Assembly: GCF_014851915.1 (NCBI RefSeq) | Contig: NZ_JACVAP010000002.1 | Location: 310,001-374,000, forward strand | DNA length: 64,000 nucleotides | From: Xanthomonas sp. XNM01 | GTDB lineage: Bacteria; Pseudomonadota; Gammaproteobacteria; Xanthomonadales; Xanthomonadaceae | Reading direction: 5' to 3' | Part shown: positions 30,858 through 40,089 of the stretch, piece after piece | Numbering within the stretch: position 1 is the stretch's first letter | How the letters are laid out: the number at the start of each line of letters is the position of its first letter | Position numbers and translations under genes: made by a program | The notes under the pieces: model-generated | The model's database searches: none | Told to the model about the DNA's origin: nothing | Seen by the model: the letters and a program-made list of their open reading frames with translations, nothing else

Positions 30858-33800
30858 CTCATCTTCCGCGCACCGGCCTGCGCCGCCTGTGGTACGTCGC
30901 ATCGTGGCGGGCGCGCTACTGGTGGATGGACACGCGCGCAGGTGTTGCTGCGCAGCTGCTTGCAACCCTCGCGTTCGGTGGCGTGGCCTGCTGGTCGCTG
31001 TGGCAGTCGTGGACTGTGGGCGTGGCGGTGGAGGCTGGGCGAATCCCGGTGAATCAGGCGATCGCGCAGTGGGCTGTGTACGCGATCATGTTCATCGTCT
31101 CGGCCCTCATCAGCCTGGCGCTCGCCCCGAAGATCCGCGGGACGGAGGCGCAGAAGGTCGAGGTCCCCATCGTCGAAGATGGCGCGGTCATTCGTCGCAT
31201 CTACGGGCCGGTGTGGATCAAGGATCCGATCATGTTGGCGTTCAAGCCCAACGGCACGACCGAGATCAAAAAGAAGGCGGGCAAGAGCTGGAAGCTGAAG
31301 ACGAAGTGGCAGGTGGTCGGGCACCACTACGCGCACTTCTTCCAATTCGGCCTGTGCCGCGGCGTGCTGGACGCCGTGATGGCCATCCGCGCCGCAGACA
31401 AGGAGGCCTGGACCGGCCAGCTGACCAGCTCCGGCATCGTGAGCATCAACAAGCCCAACCTCTGGGGCGGCGAAGATGCCGAAGGCGGCATGGTCGGTGA
31501 TTTCGAGGTCGCATTCGGCAACCCCGACCAGCTCCCCAGCGCGTACCTGGCCGCCAACATCGCGCCCGAGCAGAGCGCGTACCGCTGGCGGCCGTACGCC
31601 ACGTGGCGCGGCGGGCGGTGGGGCAACAGCCCGTACCCGAAGGCGCCGGCGTTTCTCGTCTCGCGCATCCTGCAGGGCTGGGATGGGCAGGACTGCTGGT
31701 ATCCGGAAAAGGCCGCAGTGCCTGTGGTGGACGCGTACCTGCAGATGCTCGGCGACGGCTGGGAGTATGTGATCCAGACCTTCGCCGAGCCGAACAGCGG
31801 CTGGAACGACTTCACCGTGCCGACCAGCGGCTGGCAGCAGGGCGGGGAGCTGCCGTTCGCGACCGCCGACACCTGGTCGCCGATGCGCTCCAACATCTGG
31901 CTGCGGCGAAAGATCCACGTCAACGCGCTGGGCCTGACCCTCAACATCGGCGCGGACAACGGTTGTGTGGTGTGGGTTGACGGTGTCGAGATCGGCTCGT
32001 CCAACCCGACCAACATCCCGATCACCAGCAACCAGAACAATCCGGTTTCGTTCACCTTCAGTGCGGTGGGCATCGTGGAGGTCGTGGTCAAGGCGTTTGC
32101 GGAGATCAGCGCCGGCGCGGACTCGGGCAACGTGGTGGACCTGTCGTTCACCGGGGCGCCACTGCTCGGCATGAACATCGCGCACGCGCTGTACGACAGC
32201 CTCACCGCGCGGGAGATGGATGGCGAGCCGCGCGCGCTCGTCAATGACGCAAACTGGCGGGCTGCGGCCGATCGGTTGTACGGCGAGGGGTTCGGCATCG
32301 GCACCGAGTTCATCGCCGGTGCCGAGACCATCGAGCAGTACCAGCAGCGCCTCTGCGACCTTGCGGGTGCACGGATGTCCACGGACCCCACCACCGGTGA
32401 GTGGCACCTGGACCTCATCCGTGGCGATGTGCCCGACGACATCCTGGTGCTCACCGATGACGATGTGCTGGAGTTCGAAGAGCAGCCAGGCTTGCTGGAC
32501 GAGGCGGTGAACCAGGTGACGGCGCGCTGGACCGACGTGCTGAAGGACGAGATCCGCGCAACGGCCCCCCTGCAGGCGCTCGGCGCTATCCAGTCCTTCG
32601 GGTCGGTCAACGCCGAAAAGCTGGAGTGCCCTGAGGTACTGAGCGAGTCGCTGGCGCTGCGCCTGGCAGCGCGCAATCTGGACGCGCGCGCCACGCCGCT
32701 GAAGCGGCACAGCCTGAAGGTCACCCGCGTGGCCTACCGTGTGCGGCCGGGGCAGAAGGTGCGTTTGCAACTGCCCAAGCGCGCGATCAACGACATGGTC
32801 GTCGTGCTGGGCGACGTCAGCCGCGGCACGCTGCGCTCCGGCGCGATCGCGCTGACCACGGTGCAGGATGTGGTCAGCATGCCGGACACCACATACGTGA
32901 TCGGCGAGCCGGGCACTGCGCCGACCACACCCACCACGGCGCTGCCAGCACCCGCGCAGGCCGCCTTCGAGCTGCCATACCGCGACCTCACCGAGATCCT
33001 GACGGAGGCGGACCTGGCGTACCTGGCACCGTCCGCCAGCTATGTGGGCATGGTGGCGCAGCGGCCGGCCGGGGCGATGGACTACCTGCTGCATACGCGC
33101 GTTGGCGCCGGCGAGCTGGAGGAGGCGACCTCCGGCTCGTGGTGCCCGACTGCGCTTGTGGTGGAGGCCTCCGCTCTTGACGATCCCGACGGCGGGCTGC
33201 TGCGCACGGAGTTCACCCTGGTCGGCGGGGCGGCGCTGTCGGAGGTGGTGGTCGGTAGCGGTGCGCTGTGGGGCGCGGAGATGGTGCGCGTGGACGCGTT
33301 GGACCTGGTCACCGGCGCAGTGACGCTCGCCCGCGGCTGCGGCGACACCGTGCCGCAGGCGCATGCCGCCGGCGAGCGCCTCTGGTTCTACGACGCGGAC
33401 ACCGCCATCGACCCCGAGGAGCGCGCCACCGGCGACGTCATCGGCGCCCGTGTGCTCACCCGCACCGGGAGCGACGTGCTGGATCCCGCGTCGGCCCCGG
33501 AGTCGACCGTGGTCGTCGGCGGGCGGCCTGCGCGGCCGTACCCGCCGGCGGCGGTCAGGATCAACGGGACCCTGTACCCGGATAGCGTGCTGTTCGGCGC
33601 CGTGGCTGTCTCCTGGGCAAGCCGCAACCGCATCACGCAGGCCGAGCAGCTGGTGGACTGGATGGCGCCGGCGATCCCAGCCGAGGCCGGGGCGAGCTGC
33701 ACGCTCAACGTGTATCCGGACGGCAGCTCGTCCCCGGTGCACACCGCTGCGGGGCTGACCGGCAGCAGCGTGACCTGGACGCCGGCCGCGGAGGGGCGGT

Positions 33801-34693
33801 ACCGCCTTGAGCTGCTCGCGCAGCGGGCCGGGCTGGCCTCGTGGCAGGCCTACTCGCACACGCTGGATGTGGGCGGTGCCCTGTGGACCCTGGCGTCGCT
33901 GTCGATCCCGCCGCAGTTGTGGTTCAGCGACGACAGCCCGATCACCGAGGATTCCGGCGGCGTCAGCCAGTGGGGTGACATCAGCGGGCACGGCTACCAC
34001 GCCGCGCAGTCCGTTGCCGCGCGCCGGCCGGTGCTGGTGCCGGATCTGCTCAATGGCCGGCGTGGCCTGCGCTTCGACGGCAGCGACGATCGGCTGCTGG
34101 GCCCCGCGTCCGGCCCTGCCGTGCAGCTGCTCTCGGGTGCCAGCGAGGCATGGGGGCTGGCGGTGTACCGGTCGTCGAGCGTGGCGTCCAGCGCCCGCAA
34201 CCTGTTCGGCATCACCCACACATCGAGCAACCTGGCGCGCTTCCTGATGGCGCCGTCGCGCATCGCCGGCGGGGCCATGATCAACTACCCGGGGGTGGGC
34301 GGCCGCTCCCAGGTGACGGACTCCTACTCGCACATCTACTCGGCCACCCATGCCGGCACGGACTGGGTGATCGTCCTCGCGCGGGTGCGGTACACCTCGG
34401 CGCAGGCCGTGCTCAACGTCAACGGCGGTGCGGACGAGGTGGGCGCCCTGACGAGCATGACCGCCGCAGCCTCGCAGGCCGTCAATCAGCAGCCGTTTGC
34501 GATCGGCAAGGACGCGGACGGCACGACGAGCGGCCACTTCATGGGCGACCTGGTCGAGCACGCGTTCGGTGTCGGCGCGCTGACGAATGACGACGTCGAG
34601 CGGATCGCCGGCTACATCGCGCACAAGTGGGGACTGGTCGACCGGCTGCCGGTGGATCATCCGTACAAGACGGCGCCGCCTGTGGTTGATTGA
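30854..34693 (+). CDS. Tail tip host-specificity protein (J-like) with LamG-like end
   Basis: A 1279-residue central tail-tip protein, last of the tail operon. The N-terminus has two hydrophobic segments (residues 30-55 and 70-92), unusual for a lone J and reminiscent of a tail-assembly I-type module. A J-type core with beta domains follows. The last 270 residues begin WTLASLSIPPQLWFSDDSPITEDSGGVSQW, a concanavalin/LamG-like domain common on receptor-binding phage proteins. This is the likely host-recognition protein; it contains no DGR variable repeat. Confidence 0.86.
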   Translation: MTHLPRTGLRRLWYVASWRARYWWMDTRAGVAAQLLATLAFGGVACWSLWQSWTVGVAVEAGRIPVNQAIAQWAVYAIMFIVSALISLALAPKIRGTEAQKVEVPIVEDGAVIRRIYGPVWIKDPIMLAFKPNGTTEIKKKAGKSWKLKTKWQVVGHHYAHFFQFGLCRGVLDAVMAIRAADKEAWTGQLTSSGIVSINKPNLWGGEDAEGGMVGDFEVAFGNPDQLPSAYLAANIAPEQSAYRWRPYATWRGGRWGNSPYPKAPAFLVSRILQGWDGQDCWYPEKAAVPVVDAYLQMLGDGWEYVIQTFAEPNSGWNDFTVPTSGWQQGGELPFATADTWSPMRSNIWLRRKIHVNALGLTLNIGADNGCVVWVDGVEIGSSNPTNIPITSNQNNPVSFTFSAVGIVEVVVKAFAEISAGADSGNVVDLSFTGAPLLGMNIAHALYDSLTAREMDGEPRALVNDANWRAAADRLYGEGFGIGTEFIAGAETIEQYQQRLCDLAGARMSTDPTTGEWHLDLIRGDVPDDILVLTDDDVLEFEEQPGLLDEAVNQVTARWTDVLKDEIRATAPLQALGAIQSFGSVNAEKLECPEVLSESLALRLAARNLDARATPLKRHSLKVTRVAYRVRPGQKVRLQLPKRAINDMVVVLGDVSRGTLRSGAIALTTVQDVVSMPDTTYVIGEPGTAPTTPTTALPAPAQAAFELPYRDLTEILTEADLAYLAPSASYVGMVAQRPAGAMDYLLHTRVGAGELEEATSGSWCPTALVVEASALDDPDGGLLRTEFTLVGGAALSEVVVGSGALWGAEMVRVDALDLVTGAVTLARGCGDTVPQAHAAGERLWFYDADTAIDPEERATGDVIGARVLTRTGSDVLDPASAPESTVVVGGRPARPYPPAAVRINGTLYPDSVLFGAVAVSWASRNRITQAEQLVDWMAPAIPAEAGASCTLNVYPDGSSSPVHTAAGLTGSSVTWTPAAEGRYRLELLAQRAGLASWQAYSHTLDVGGALWTLASLSIPPQLWFSDDSPITEDSGGVSQWGDISGHGYHAAQSVAARRPVLVPDLLNGRRGLRFDGSDDRLLGPASGPAVQLLSGASEAWGLAVYRSSSVASSARNLFGITHTSSNLARFLMAPSRIAGGAMINYPGVGGRSQVTDSYSHIYSATHAGTDWVIVLARVRYTSAQAVLNVNGGADEVGALTSMTAAASQAVNQQPFAIGKDADGTTSGHFMGDLVEHAFGVGALTNDDVERIAGYIAHKWGLVDRLPVDHPYKTAPPVVD

Positions 34694-34753
34694 GACTTCG
34701 GGCGGCTGACTCGCTGATCCGCTAATCTCGGGCAAAATTCTCCATGGCCCCAG

Positions 34754-35197
34754 ATGACGCGTCTCTTCCGAGTGATCTATGCAGGCTTGCACATCCTGTT
34801 GGGCTGCATGATGCTCGAACTGGTGCGCGGAGCTATTGCGTTCGCGTACCCCGTCACCACCCAGTTGGTTCCGGATCTCGCAAGGGGTGTGTACCTGGCG
34901 ATCACTGTTTTCTGGGGAAGTTGGGGTTGGGACGTGTGCAAGAGCATCAACGACTGCGATGACCTCTTCGGCGCGCTGTTGGTCACCACGTTCCCCGGTT
35001 CCATGCTGGTCAGCATCGCGTTTGCGACGATGATCTTCTATGTCCCTTGGATGCCCAGGGCGGGAGATCAGCCGCATCTCGCCATCAATCTCGCACTCAT
35101 CGGGACCGCTCTGTTTCTCATGACCTGGCATCACGCCATACGCGCGGAGCGCAGGTGCCAGGCTCCAGAGCGAGGCCAGACGACTGGCAGGGCCTGA
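34754..35197 (+). CDS. Four-helix membrane protein, prophage cargo
   Basis: A 147-residue protein with hydrophobic segments near residues 8-32, 45-60, 72-95 and 108-122. It stands alone 60 nt after the tail operon. The sequence is not like a holin of known family. Such late-region membrane genes often alter the lysogen surface or exclude other phages, but there is no direct evidence here. Confidence 0.65.
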   Translation: MTRLFRVIYAGLHILLGCMMLELVRGAIAFAYPVTTQLVPDLARGVYLAITVFWGSWGWDVCKSINDCDDLFGALLVTTFPGSMLVSIAFATMIFYVPWMPRAGDQPHLAINLALIGTALFLMTWHHAIRAERRCQAPERGQTTGRA

Positions 35198-35614
35198 CCG
35201 CGGGGTGTCTGCATTTTCTGACGCCTCTCCACGGGCTTTTCCGACCTGGCGATGTCTGGATCGCCGATGGATGAACGTGCGCAGGCGCCCAGGATGGATG
35301 GGCCAGCAACGTGCGCGCGGCCGAAAGGCCCGGCTGATCACCCGTGCGGGCTCCTCGGCGAGCTAGAGACCATGGCTGCGAGGAGCTGCTGGCACCGCAT
35401 GCGATCTGAGGTGGACCGCGCGGTTCGCTGATCTCTCAGAGAATTCCTATGCGAATGCGGGCAGAAGACCTCGCCCCGCCGCGCGGCGTGCTGTGCATAG
35501 TGGGGTCGCCAGCACCGCGCGCGCCGGCTACTGCAGCCCAGGCCCCTTTCCCGCGCGTGCCCCGCGGTCCCCCCGCGGGGCTGCTGGCGCCCATGGGCTA
35601 TCAAGGAGAGATCT
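35198..35614. other. Gene-poor spacer with strong hairpin
   Basis: I see no supportable gene in these 417 nt. A GC-only inverted repeat, CCCCGCGG/CCGCGGGG, at 35560-35580 (5-nt loop) lies just before the ribosome-binding site of the next gene, without a T-run, so it might limit translation or end transcription in part. Confidence 0.45.
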
Positions 35615-35848
35615 ATGAAGGGTCGGATCGGAAAAGCGCTGGCATTCGTTGCGCTGGGGTGTGCTGTTGCGGTTGGTACGGCATCGGCGCAGATGCAGAC
35701 GCCGTCGGAGCCTTGTCTGGTGGACGGGCAGGTTGGCGAGGTGCCGCTTTTCAATGGCGTCCGCTATTTCATGTGTTTCGAGGGCGAGTGGTACGTGTTC
35801 CGGCAGTGCATCGGTGCCCCCGGGCAGCAGACGTGCACTGACCTGTAA
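35615..35848 (+). CDS. Small secreted protein
   Basis: A 77-residue protein with a clean signal peptide (MKGRIGKALAFVALGCAVAV, cleavage after ASA about residue 25). The mature 50 residues hold four Cys residues, which could form two disulfide bonds. AAGGAGA precedes the ATG at a good distance and a terminator follows at once, so this is a one-gene unit. Possible periplasmic or secreted cargo. No family recognised. Confidence 0.72.
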   Translation: MKGRIGKALAFVALGCAVAVGTASAQMQTPSEPCLVDGQVGEVPLFNGVRYFMCFEGEWYVFRQCIGAPGQQTCTDL

Positions 35849-35852
35849 CCGC

Positions 35853-35880
35853 AAGGCCCCGCAAGGGGCCTTTCTCGTTT
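35853..35880 (+). terminator. Rho-independent terminator
   Basis: AAGGCCCC, loop GCAA, GGGGCCTT followed by TCTCGTTT. Perfect 8-bp stem, ends the secreted-protein gene. Confidence 0.75.
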
Positions 35881-36071
35881 CGCATGGTGGTGAAGCGGAC
35901 TGGGGCTTTTCCTACACGCTGACGCGGACATCACTGATGGGGGTGTGCAACGTCGGCCTGCAGGATGCAAACGCCAGCAGCGCACGGCACCGGCCAGGAT
36001 GGCCCAGGATGACGCCGCCGCGTGCCCCTCGACCAGCGCGAGGGGCCGCTGGCCACCGACACAAGGCGCCC

Positions 36072-36272
36072 ATGTCTCATTCCGCTGCATTCGACGATGT
36101 CATCGAGCGCGTGGTCGACCGCCTGACGGAGATCGAGCAGGTGTCCGGCCGGGATGCGCGGGAGCAGCAGGCGGCGATCTTCGCGGCCTGCCTGCGGGCC
36201 GAGGCGGTGCATGCCGCAGACGCTGTCGAATCGGCGTTCCGCGACGCCTACGCCGAGCGCTTCGGCGACTGA
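36072..36272 (+). CDS. Small hypothetical protein (66 aa)
   Basis: A 66-residue acidic helical protein ([22 protein letters not shown]). Its 3' end overlaps the end of the convergent glycosylase gene by 25 nt. Function unknown. Confidence 0.55.
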   Translation: MSHSAAFDDVIERVVDRLTEIEQVSGRDAREQQAAIFAACLRAEAVHAADAVESAFRDAYAERFGD

Positions 36273-36871
36273 ACCCTGGAGACGTGCAGGTGCCCCGGCA
36301 CATGCCAGCGCCATGGCAAGTCCGCGGCTTTGCTGATGCCAATGCGGGGGCCGACCACCGGCTCGGCCGGCGGCGGCGTGCCGTCGTCCACGATGCGCAG
36401 CCCGCGGTCGCCTGTGACGATGTCGGCGCCGTCGAACGCGCGGGTGATGCCGAAGGCCTGCGACAGGCGGCCGGGCCCGCTGGCCAGATCCCGGTCCCTG
36501 CGCGCCGCCGGCCTGGCCGCACGCATCGCCTCGATGCCGGCGACGGGCTCGGCCGCACGCAACAGCACGCCCCAGCCTTCGCCCACCGGGCCGCACACGG
36601 CGTTGGAGCCCCAGTGCATGCCGTAGGTGAAGTACACATACAGGTGACCGGCCTCCCCGAACATCGTGGCCGTGCGCGGCGTCTGGCCACGGTATGAGTG
36701 CGCCGCCGGGTCCTGGCTGCCCGCGTATGCCTCGACCTCCACGATGCGCGCAGCGCGTCCGTCGTCGCGCACGAGGAGCTTGTTCAGCAGGTCTGGCGCT
36801 ACCTGGGTGGGGTGCCGCTGAAAGAATGCGCGGGGAAGCGGCAGCCAGGTGTCAGCGGTTGATGCCGGCAC
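36248..36871 (-). CDS. mpg: DNA-3-methyladenine glycosylase (AAG/MPG family)
   Basis: A 207-residue base-excision glycosylase. The N-terminus [24 protein letters not shown], the active-site region [24 protein letters not shown] (catalytic Glu) and the [14 protein letters not shown] block are all those of the AAG family. It removes alkylated purines. It is the last of three leftward genes with an SRAP-family gene at the head, so it appears to belong to a phage-borne DNA-repair cassette. Its start overlaps the preceding gene by 20 nt. Confidence 0.9.
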   Translation of the reverse strand: MPASTADTWLPLPRAFFQRHPTQVAPDLLNKLLVRDDGRAARIVEVEAYAGSQDPAAHSYRGQTPRTATMFGEAGHLYVYFTYGMHWGSNAVCGPVGEGWGVLLRAAEPVAGIEAMRAARPAARRDRDLASGPGRLSQAFGITRAFDGADIVTGDRGLRIVDDGTPPPAEPVVGPRIGISKAADLPWRWHVPGHLHVSRVQSPKRSA

Positions 36872-37310
36872 GCCCCACCATCTGCTGCAGTCGATCGAGG
36901 ATGTAGGCCTCGTCCTCGGGCGCGGCGTCAGCGCACAGCCGGTCGGTGCGGTCTTCGAATTCGCGATAGAAGCGATCCATGTCGCGCGTCAGCGCCGGGA
37001 TCTCGCCCTCGATCTGGCGGATCCGGGCGTCGATCTCGTCGCGCGTCAGGGGCTGGGTCCTCACCGCGCCGGTGAGGCAGGCCTCGCCCTCGCTTTCGCC
37101 CGGGATCAGGCCGGCCGAGGCGAGCATGCAGCTGATGCGGTCATCGACATAGGCATCGTGCTCGGCTGTCACGTGGTGGGTCAGCCGGGCGGCCTCCGCG
37201 GCAAAGGCCTCCAGCACGTCGCCCGGGTCGCACTCGTCGATCAGCTCAGGGATGCGCTGCTGCAGGCGCTGCAGTTCGGCGTCGATCGATTCGCGTGTGC
37301 GGAAGTCCAT
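36852..37310 (-). CDS. Coiled-coil hypothetical protein in repair cassette
   Basis: A 152-residue strongly charged protein with two long heptad-rich helices (residues 8-35 and 90-135) separated by a loop with two Cys residues. No family recognised. It lies between the SRAP and glycosylase genes and overlaps the latter, so probably the same transcript. Confidence 0.65.
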   Translation of the reverse strand: MDFRTRESIDAELQRLQQRIPELIDECDPGDVLEAFAAEAARLTHHVTAEHDAYVDDRISCMLASAGLIPGESEGEACLTGAVRTQPLTRDEIDARIRQIEGEIPALTRDMDRFYREFEDRTDRLCADAAPEDEAYILDRLQQMVGRAGINR

Positions 37311-37358
37311 GGGCCAAGCCTCGCGCCGGGTCGGTCAACGCGACGTGCAGGTGTGCGG

Positions 37359-38294
37359 TTAGGCAGCGACCCGATGCTCGTAATACGGGTGCCGCTTGTC
37401 GTCGAAGATGCGGTACAACGCCGTCAGATCGGTCGGGTCCGGATTGAGCCAGACATCGACGTGCTCCGGTTTGAGGTTGATGATCGTGCGGTCGTGGCCG
37501 GCCGCAGCCACCTCCGGTTCCGGATCGTCGGTGATGGCGGCGAAGGAGAGCAGGTCCGGCTCCACGCCACGCGGGTCGGTCCAGTGCGACCAGAGGCAGG
37601 CAACCAGCATCGGTTCGCCGGTGCGCGGCTCGAACTCGAGGATCTGGTTCTCGCCGTCGACTTCGACATGCTCGTAGAACCTATCCGCGATCATGATCCC
37701 GTGCGTGTGCCCGAACTGCCCGCGCCAGAAGCCCTCCAGGTTGTCGCGCCGGGCGTTGTACGTGCCCGGGTACTGTCGGTCATAGCTGGCAGGCTTGCCG
37801 ACCGGTCTGCACTGGTAGCGCATCGGCTTCACCACGCGCTGTCCGTTCTCCCAGACCATGACGGGGCAGTAGACGCCGGGGTAGACGCGGTTGTCCTCCG
37901 GCAGCATGTCGGTGCGCTTCAGGGCGTCCAGGCGCCGGCGGGCGGCCCTCCCTTTACTGGTGCCGATGCGCACGTCCTCCTGGGCCTTCTTGGTCACCTT
38001 GGTCTGCAGGGCGCGCTGGGCATCCCCGACGCGCCGGCGCAGGGCGAACAGTTCCTCCTCAAGGGCAGCGATCGCGGCCGCGTCCTGCTCGGCCAGGTTC
38101 TCGCGCAGCTCGGGCGGGCCGATCTCCTGCAGCTCCCGGATCATGGCCCGCGGCGCCTTGGCCAGCTGCTTTCGAAGCGGGTCGCGGCCCTGGTCCCACC
38201 AGAAGGTGCGGACGTAAGTGTCCAGGTCCATGACGGCCCCGGTGGTGCGCTGGAACTTCTTCCACTCGGCGTGGACTTGGGCGGAATAGCACAT
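37359..38294 (-). CDS. SRAP/HMCES-family protein (abasic-site shield)
   Basis: A 311-residue member of the SOS-response-associated peptidase family (YedK/HMCES). The second residue is Cys (MCYSAQ), the residue that links to abasic DNA after Met removal. Later motifs agree: PGTYNARRDN near residue 180, FYEHV near residue 210 and GHDRTIINL near residue 270. An inserted coiled-coil arm (about residues 45-125), longer than in cellular members, is a feature of phage forms. The gene is divergent from another rightward gene. Confidence 0.85.
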   Translation of the reverse strand: MCYSAQVHAEWKKFQRTTGAVMDLDTYVRTFWWDQGRDPLRKQLAKAPRAMIRELQEIGPPELRENLAEQDAAAIAALEEELFALRRRVGDAQRALQTKVTKKAQEDVRIGTSKGRAARRRLDALKRTDMLPEDNRVYPGVYCPVMVWENGQRVVKPMRYQCRPVGKPASYDRQYPGTYNARRDNLEGFWRGQFGHTHGIMIADRFYEHVEVDGENQILEFEPRTGEPMLVACLWSHWTDPRGVEPDLLSFAAITDDPEPEVAAAGHDRTIINLKPEHVDVWLNPDPTDLTALYRIFDDKRHPYYEHRVAA

Positions 38295-38441
38295 GCGGCG
38301 GAGCCTACTACTGGGCCGGCAGGCCGGCGTGAGGGCGGGACGGGCGCCCCGGCAACGGGTTCAGCATGGTCGGCGGCGGGCGTCGCGCCGGGTGAGATCA
38401 CCGGCAGTACCCTCTGTGGCCCAGCCGTTGGCCTCTCCGCT

Positions 38442-39017
38442 GTGCAGCTCCGGATCGCCCATTACCACCACGTGGACGAGTTCGAGGAACTGCTCGGGCT
38501 CAAGCGCCCCGGCCCGGGCCGCACCGGCGGCAAGGCGAGCCGCTGGCGAGTGCCGCCTGGCGATTACCCGAGCGCCTATGGCCACGAGGAATGGGGCGAG
38601 GAGGGCATCTTGTCGTTGCTCTGGGACCCGAGCCGACCTGTGGTCTGGGACACCGACCTCCCCACGCACGACAACCCCGGGCGGACATGCGCGGTGCTGG
38701 CTAGCGGCGTTCTGGTGCAGGAGGAGGATCGCCAGTGGCGGTACTACGTGCCTCCGGGTGGCGACCCCATGCTGCTGGCCGGCGTGATCCGTTTCCGCGG
38801 CAAGCAGAAGACGATGTCCATCTTGGGCCGCGCTGCCGAGCGGTTCCCCGCCGTGGTCCTGTTCGAAGACGCCCGGGCATGGCTCACCGGCGGCGCCCCG
38901 ACCCGGCGGCGTGCTGGCGAGCTACCGCCTGTCCAGCGCGACTGGTTCCGCAGCTGGCCGATCCGGCCGCCGGATGTGGCAGAGAGCGACGATGAGGGTG
39001 TCATCCGTCTGTGTTGA
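38442..39017 (+). CDS. Possible degenerate SRAP-like protein
   Basis: A 191-residue protein from a GTG; earlier start not excluded. The order of segments recalls an SRAP fold: GEEGILSLLWDPSRPV, then NPGRTCAVLASGVLVQ, WRYYVPPGGDPMLLAGVIRFRGKQKTMSIL and ERFPAVVLFEDARAWL. The N-terminal Cys and the FYEW motif are missing. It is transcribed away from the intact SRAP gene, 147 nt apart. The relationship is a tentative reading and needs a structural search. Confidence 0.5.
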   Translation: MQLRIAHYHHVDEFEELLGLKRPGPGRTGGKASRWRVPPGDYPSAYGHEEWGEEGILSLLWDPSRPVVWDTDLPTHDNPGRTCAVLASGVLVQEEDRQWRYYVPPGGDPMLLAGVIRFRGKQKTMSILGRAAERFPAVVLFEDARAWLTGGAPTRRRAGELPPVQRDWFRSWPIRPPDVAESDDEGVIRLC

Positions 39018-39037
39018 CTGACTTGAGTTCAGTTAAC
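39013..39037. promoter_or_regulatory. Inverted repeat before two-gene cassette
   Basis: GTTGACTGA and TCAGTTAAC (8 of 9 paired, 7-nt spacer) lie across the stop of the upstream gene and 50 nt before the next start. No T-run follows. A GATAAT -10-like box is at 39059-39064. It might be an operator for the cassette. Confidence 0.4.
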
Positions 39038-39087
39038 GCCATGATGGGCAGACTCTGAGATAATTGACATCTCATTAGGGGGTGAGA

Positions 39088-40089
39088 ATGGCAACAGAGA
39101 AGACAAGGAAGCTTCACTACAAACGAGCTACTCTGCTTTCTACAGGGCAGCCGGTGAGCTTGGAGCAGATGCTTGTGGCCGCGATGGCGGCGCGTTCCGA
39201 TGTGGAGCAGCGAGAAGAGGCTGTTGGCCTAGACAGGCAGACCACTCGCGTGATTTCAGGCGTCGGCGCATCTAACAACATGCGTGTAGGGCGCCTGATG
39301 CAGTTCACCAAAGGGCAGAAGCAGCACTACCTCGAGAAGGACGCTGCGACAGGCGACTATAAGTTGGATGCGGCCGCTGTTCCTGGGGAAGATGGTGAGA
39401 CCAAGCGCGAGTTCGTCGAGTCTCTGACGTTTTTCGCGGTTTCGGCTGAGCATGTGATGTACATCGCTACGCTGCATCTGGGGTCGAAGGCCTTGGAAGA
39501 TCACCTGAACTGGCTCCTTCGCGAGTGTGGGCTCATTCAACCTGACGACTATTTACTGTTGGTTGATCTTCAATCCCAAGACGCAGAGCAGCGCTTGAAC
39601 AGGCGGCATGTGGACAGAGTGACGATCGGCTCCGAGTTGGACTTTGAAGTGGTGGAGAAGGTGGCGACTCAGCGTCGAACTTCTGAGCGCGAGACTATTC
39701 GTGGGTATAAGAAGGTAGTGCCTGTCGGCCCTATGGCTGAGATGCTCGGGCCTATCTTCGGTGACTGGTTTGGTGATGTGCCTCTGCAACAGGCGCTAGG
39801 TAAGAATGAGCGCGTAAAGGTCACTGTCGACCTGCGTTACAGCAACCGAAAGAAGTCAGATGAGGGCTTCGTTCTGATGCAGCGGTTAGCGGTAGCTGGC
39901 CGTCATTTCGATCCAGGCGAGACGCGCATTCACCTCCACAAAGGTGGGACTCTCGCCGGATCGGACCTGAAGGTTTTCTCGGACATCAGCGTGAGAGTGT
40001 TGGACTCTGGTCTCGTAGACGAGTTCGATCTGTGGGGGAGGGTGAACGCATGGCTGCTGCAGGCAATCCGCACTGGGATAGTTCATTAA
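39088..40089 (+). CDS. Unknown protein, first gene of accessory pair
   Basis: A 333-residue protein not recognised. The sequence is lower in GC than its surroundings and has freer codon use, a sign of separate origin. It contains a mixed alpha/beta N-domain (FVESLTFFAVSAEHVMYIATLHLGSKALEDHL) and a C-terminal beta-rich half (RVKVTVDLRYSNRKKSDEGFVLMQ). AGGGGG before the ATG at 39088 supports this start. It overlaps a membrane-protein gene at TAATG. The pairing of a soluble and a membrane protein near the attachment site is a frequent layout for phage-encoded defence or exclusion genes, but nothing in the sequence proves that. Confidence 0.72.
   Translation: MATEKTRKLHYKRATLLSTGQPVSLEQMLVAAMAARSDVEQREEAVGLDRQTTRVISGVGASNNMRVGRLMQFTKGQKQHYLEKDAATGDYKLDAAAVPGEDGETKREFVESLTFFAVSAEHVMYIATLHLGSKALEDHLNWLLRECGLIQPDDYLLLVDLQSQDAEQRLNRRHVDRVTIGSELDFEVVEKVATQRRTSERETIRGYKKVVPVGPMAEMLGPIFGDWFGDVPLQQALGKNERVKVTVDLRYSNRKKSDEGFVLMQRLAVAGRHFDPGETRIHLHKGGTLAGSDLKVFSDISVRVLDSGLVDEFDLWGRVNAWLLQAIRTGIVH

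Noticed and set aside
30797-35341. Very long open frame (about 1,500 codons) on the minus strand opposite the tail-tip gene
   Set aside because: GC-rich shadow of the J-like gene. Composition is Arg/His/Gln/Ala-rich without domain signals, and the plus-strand frame is clearly a tail protein.
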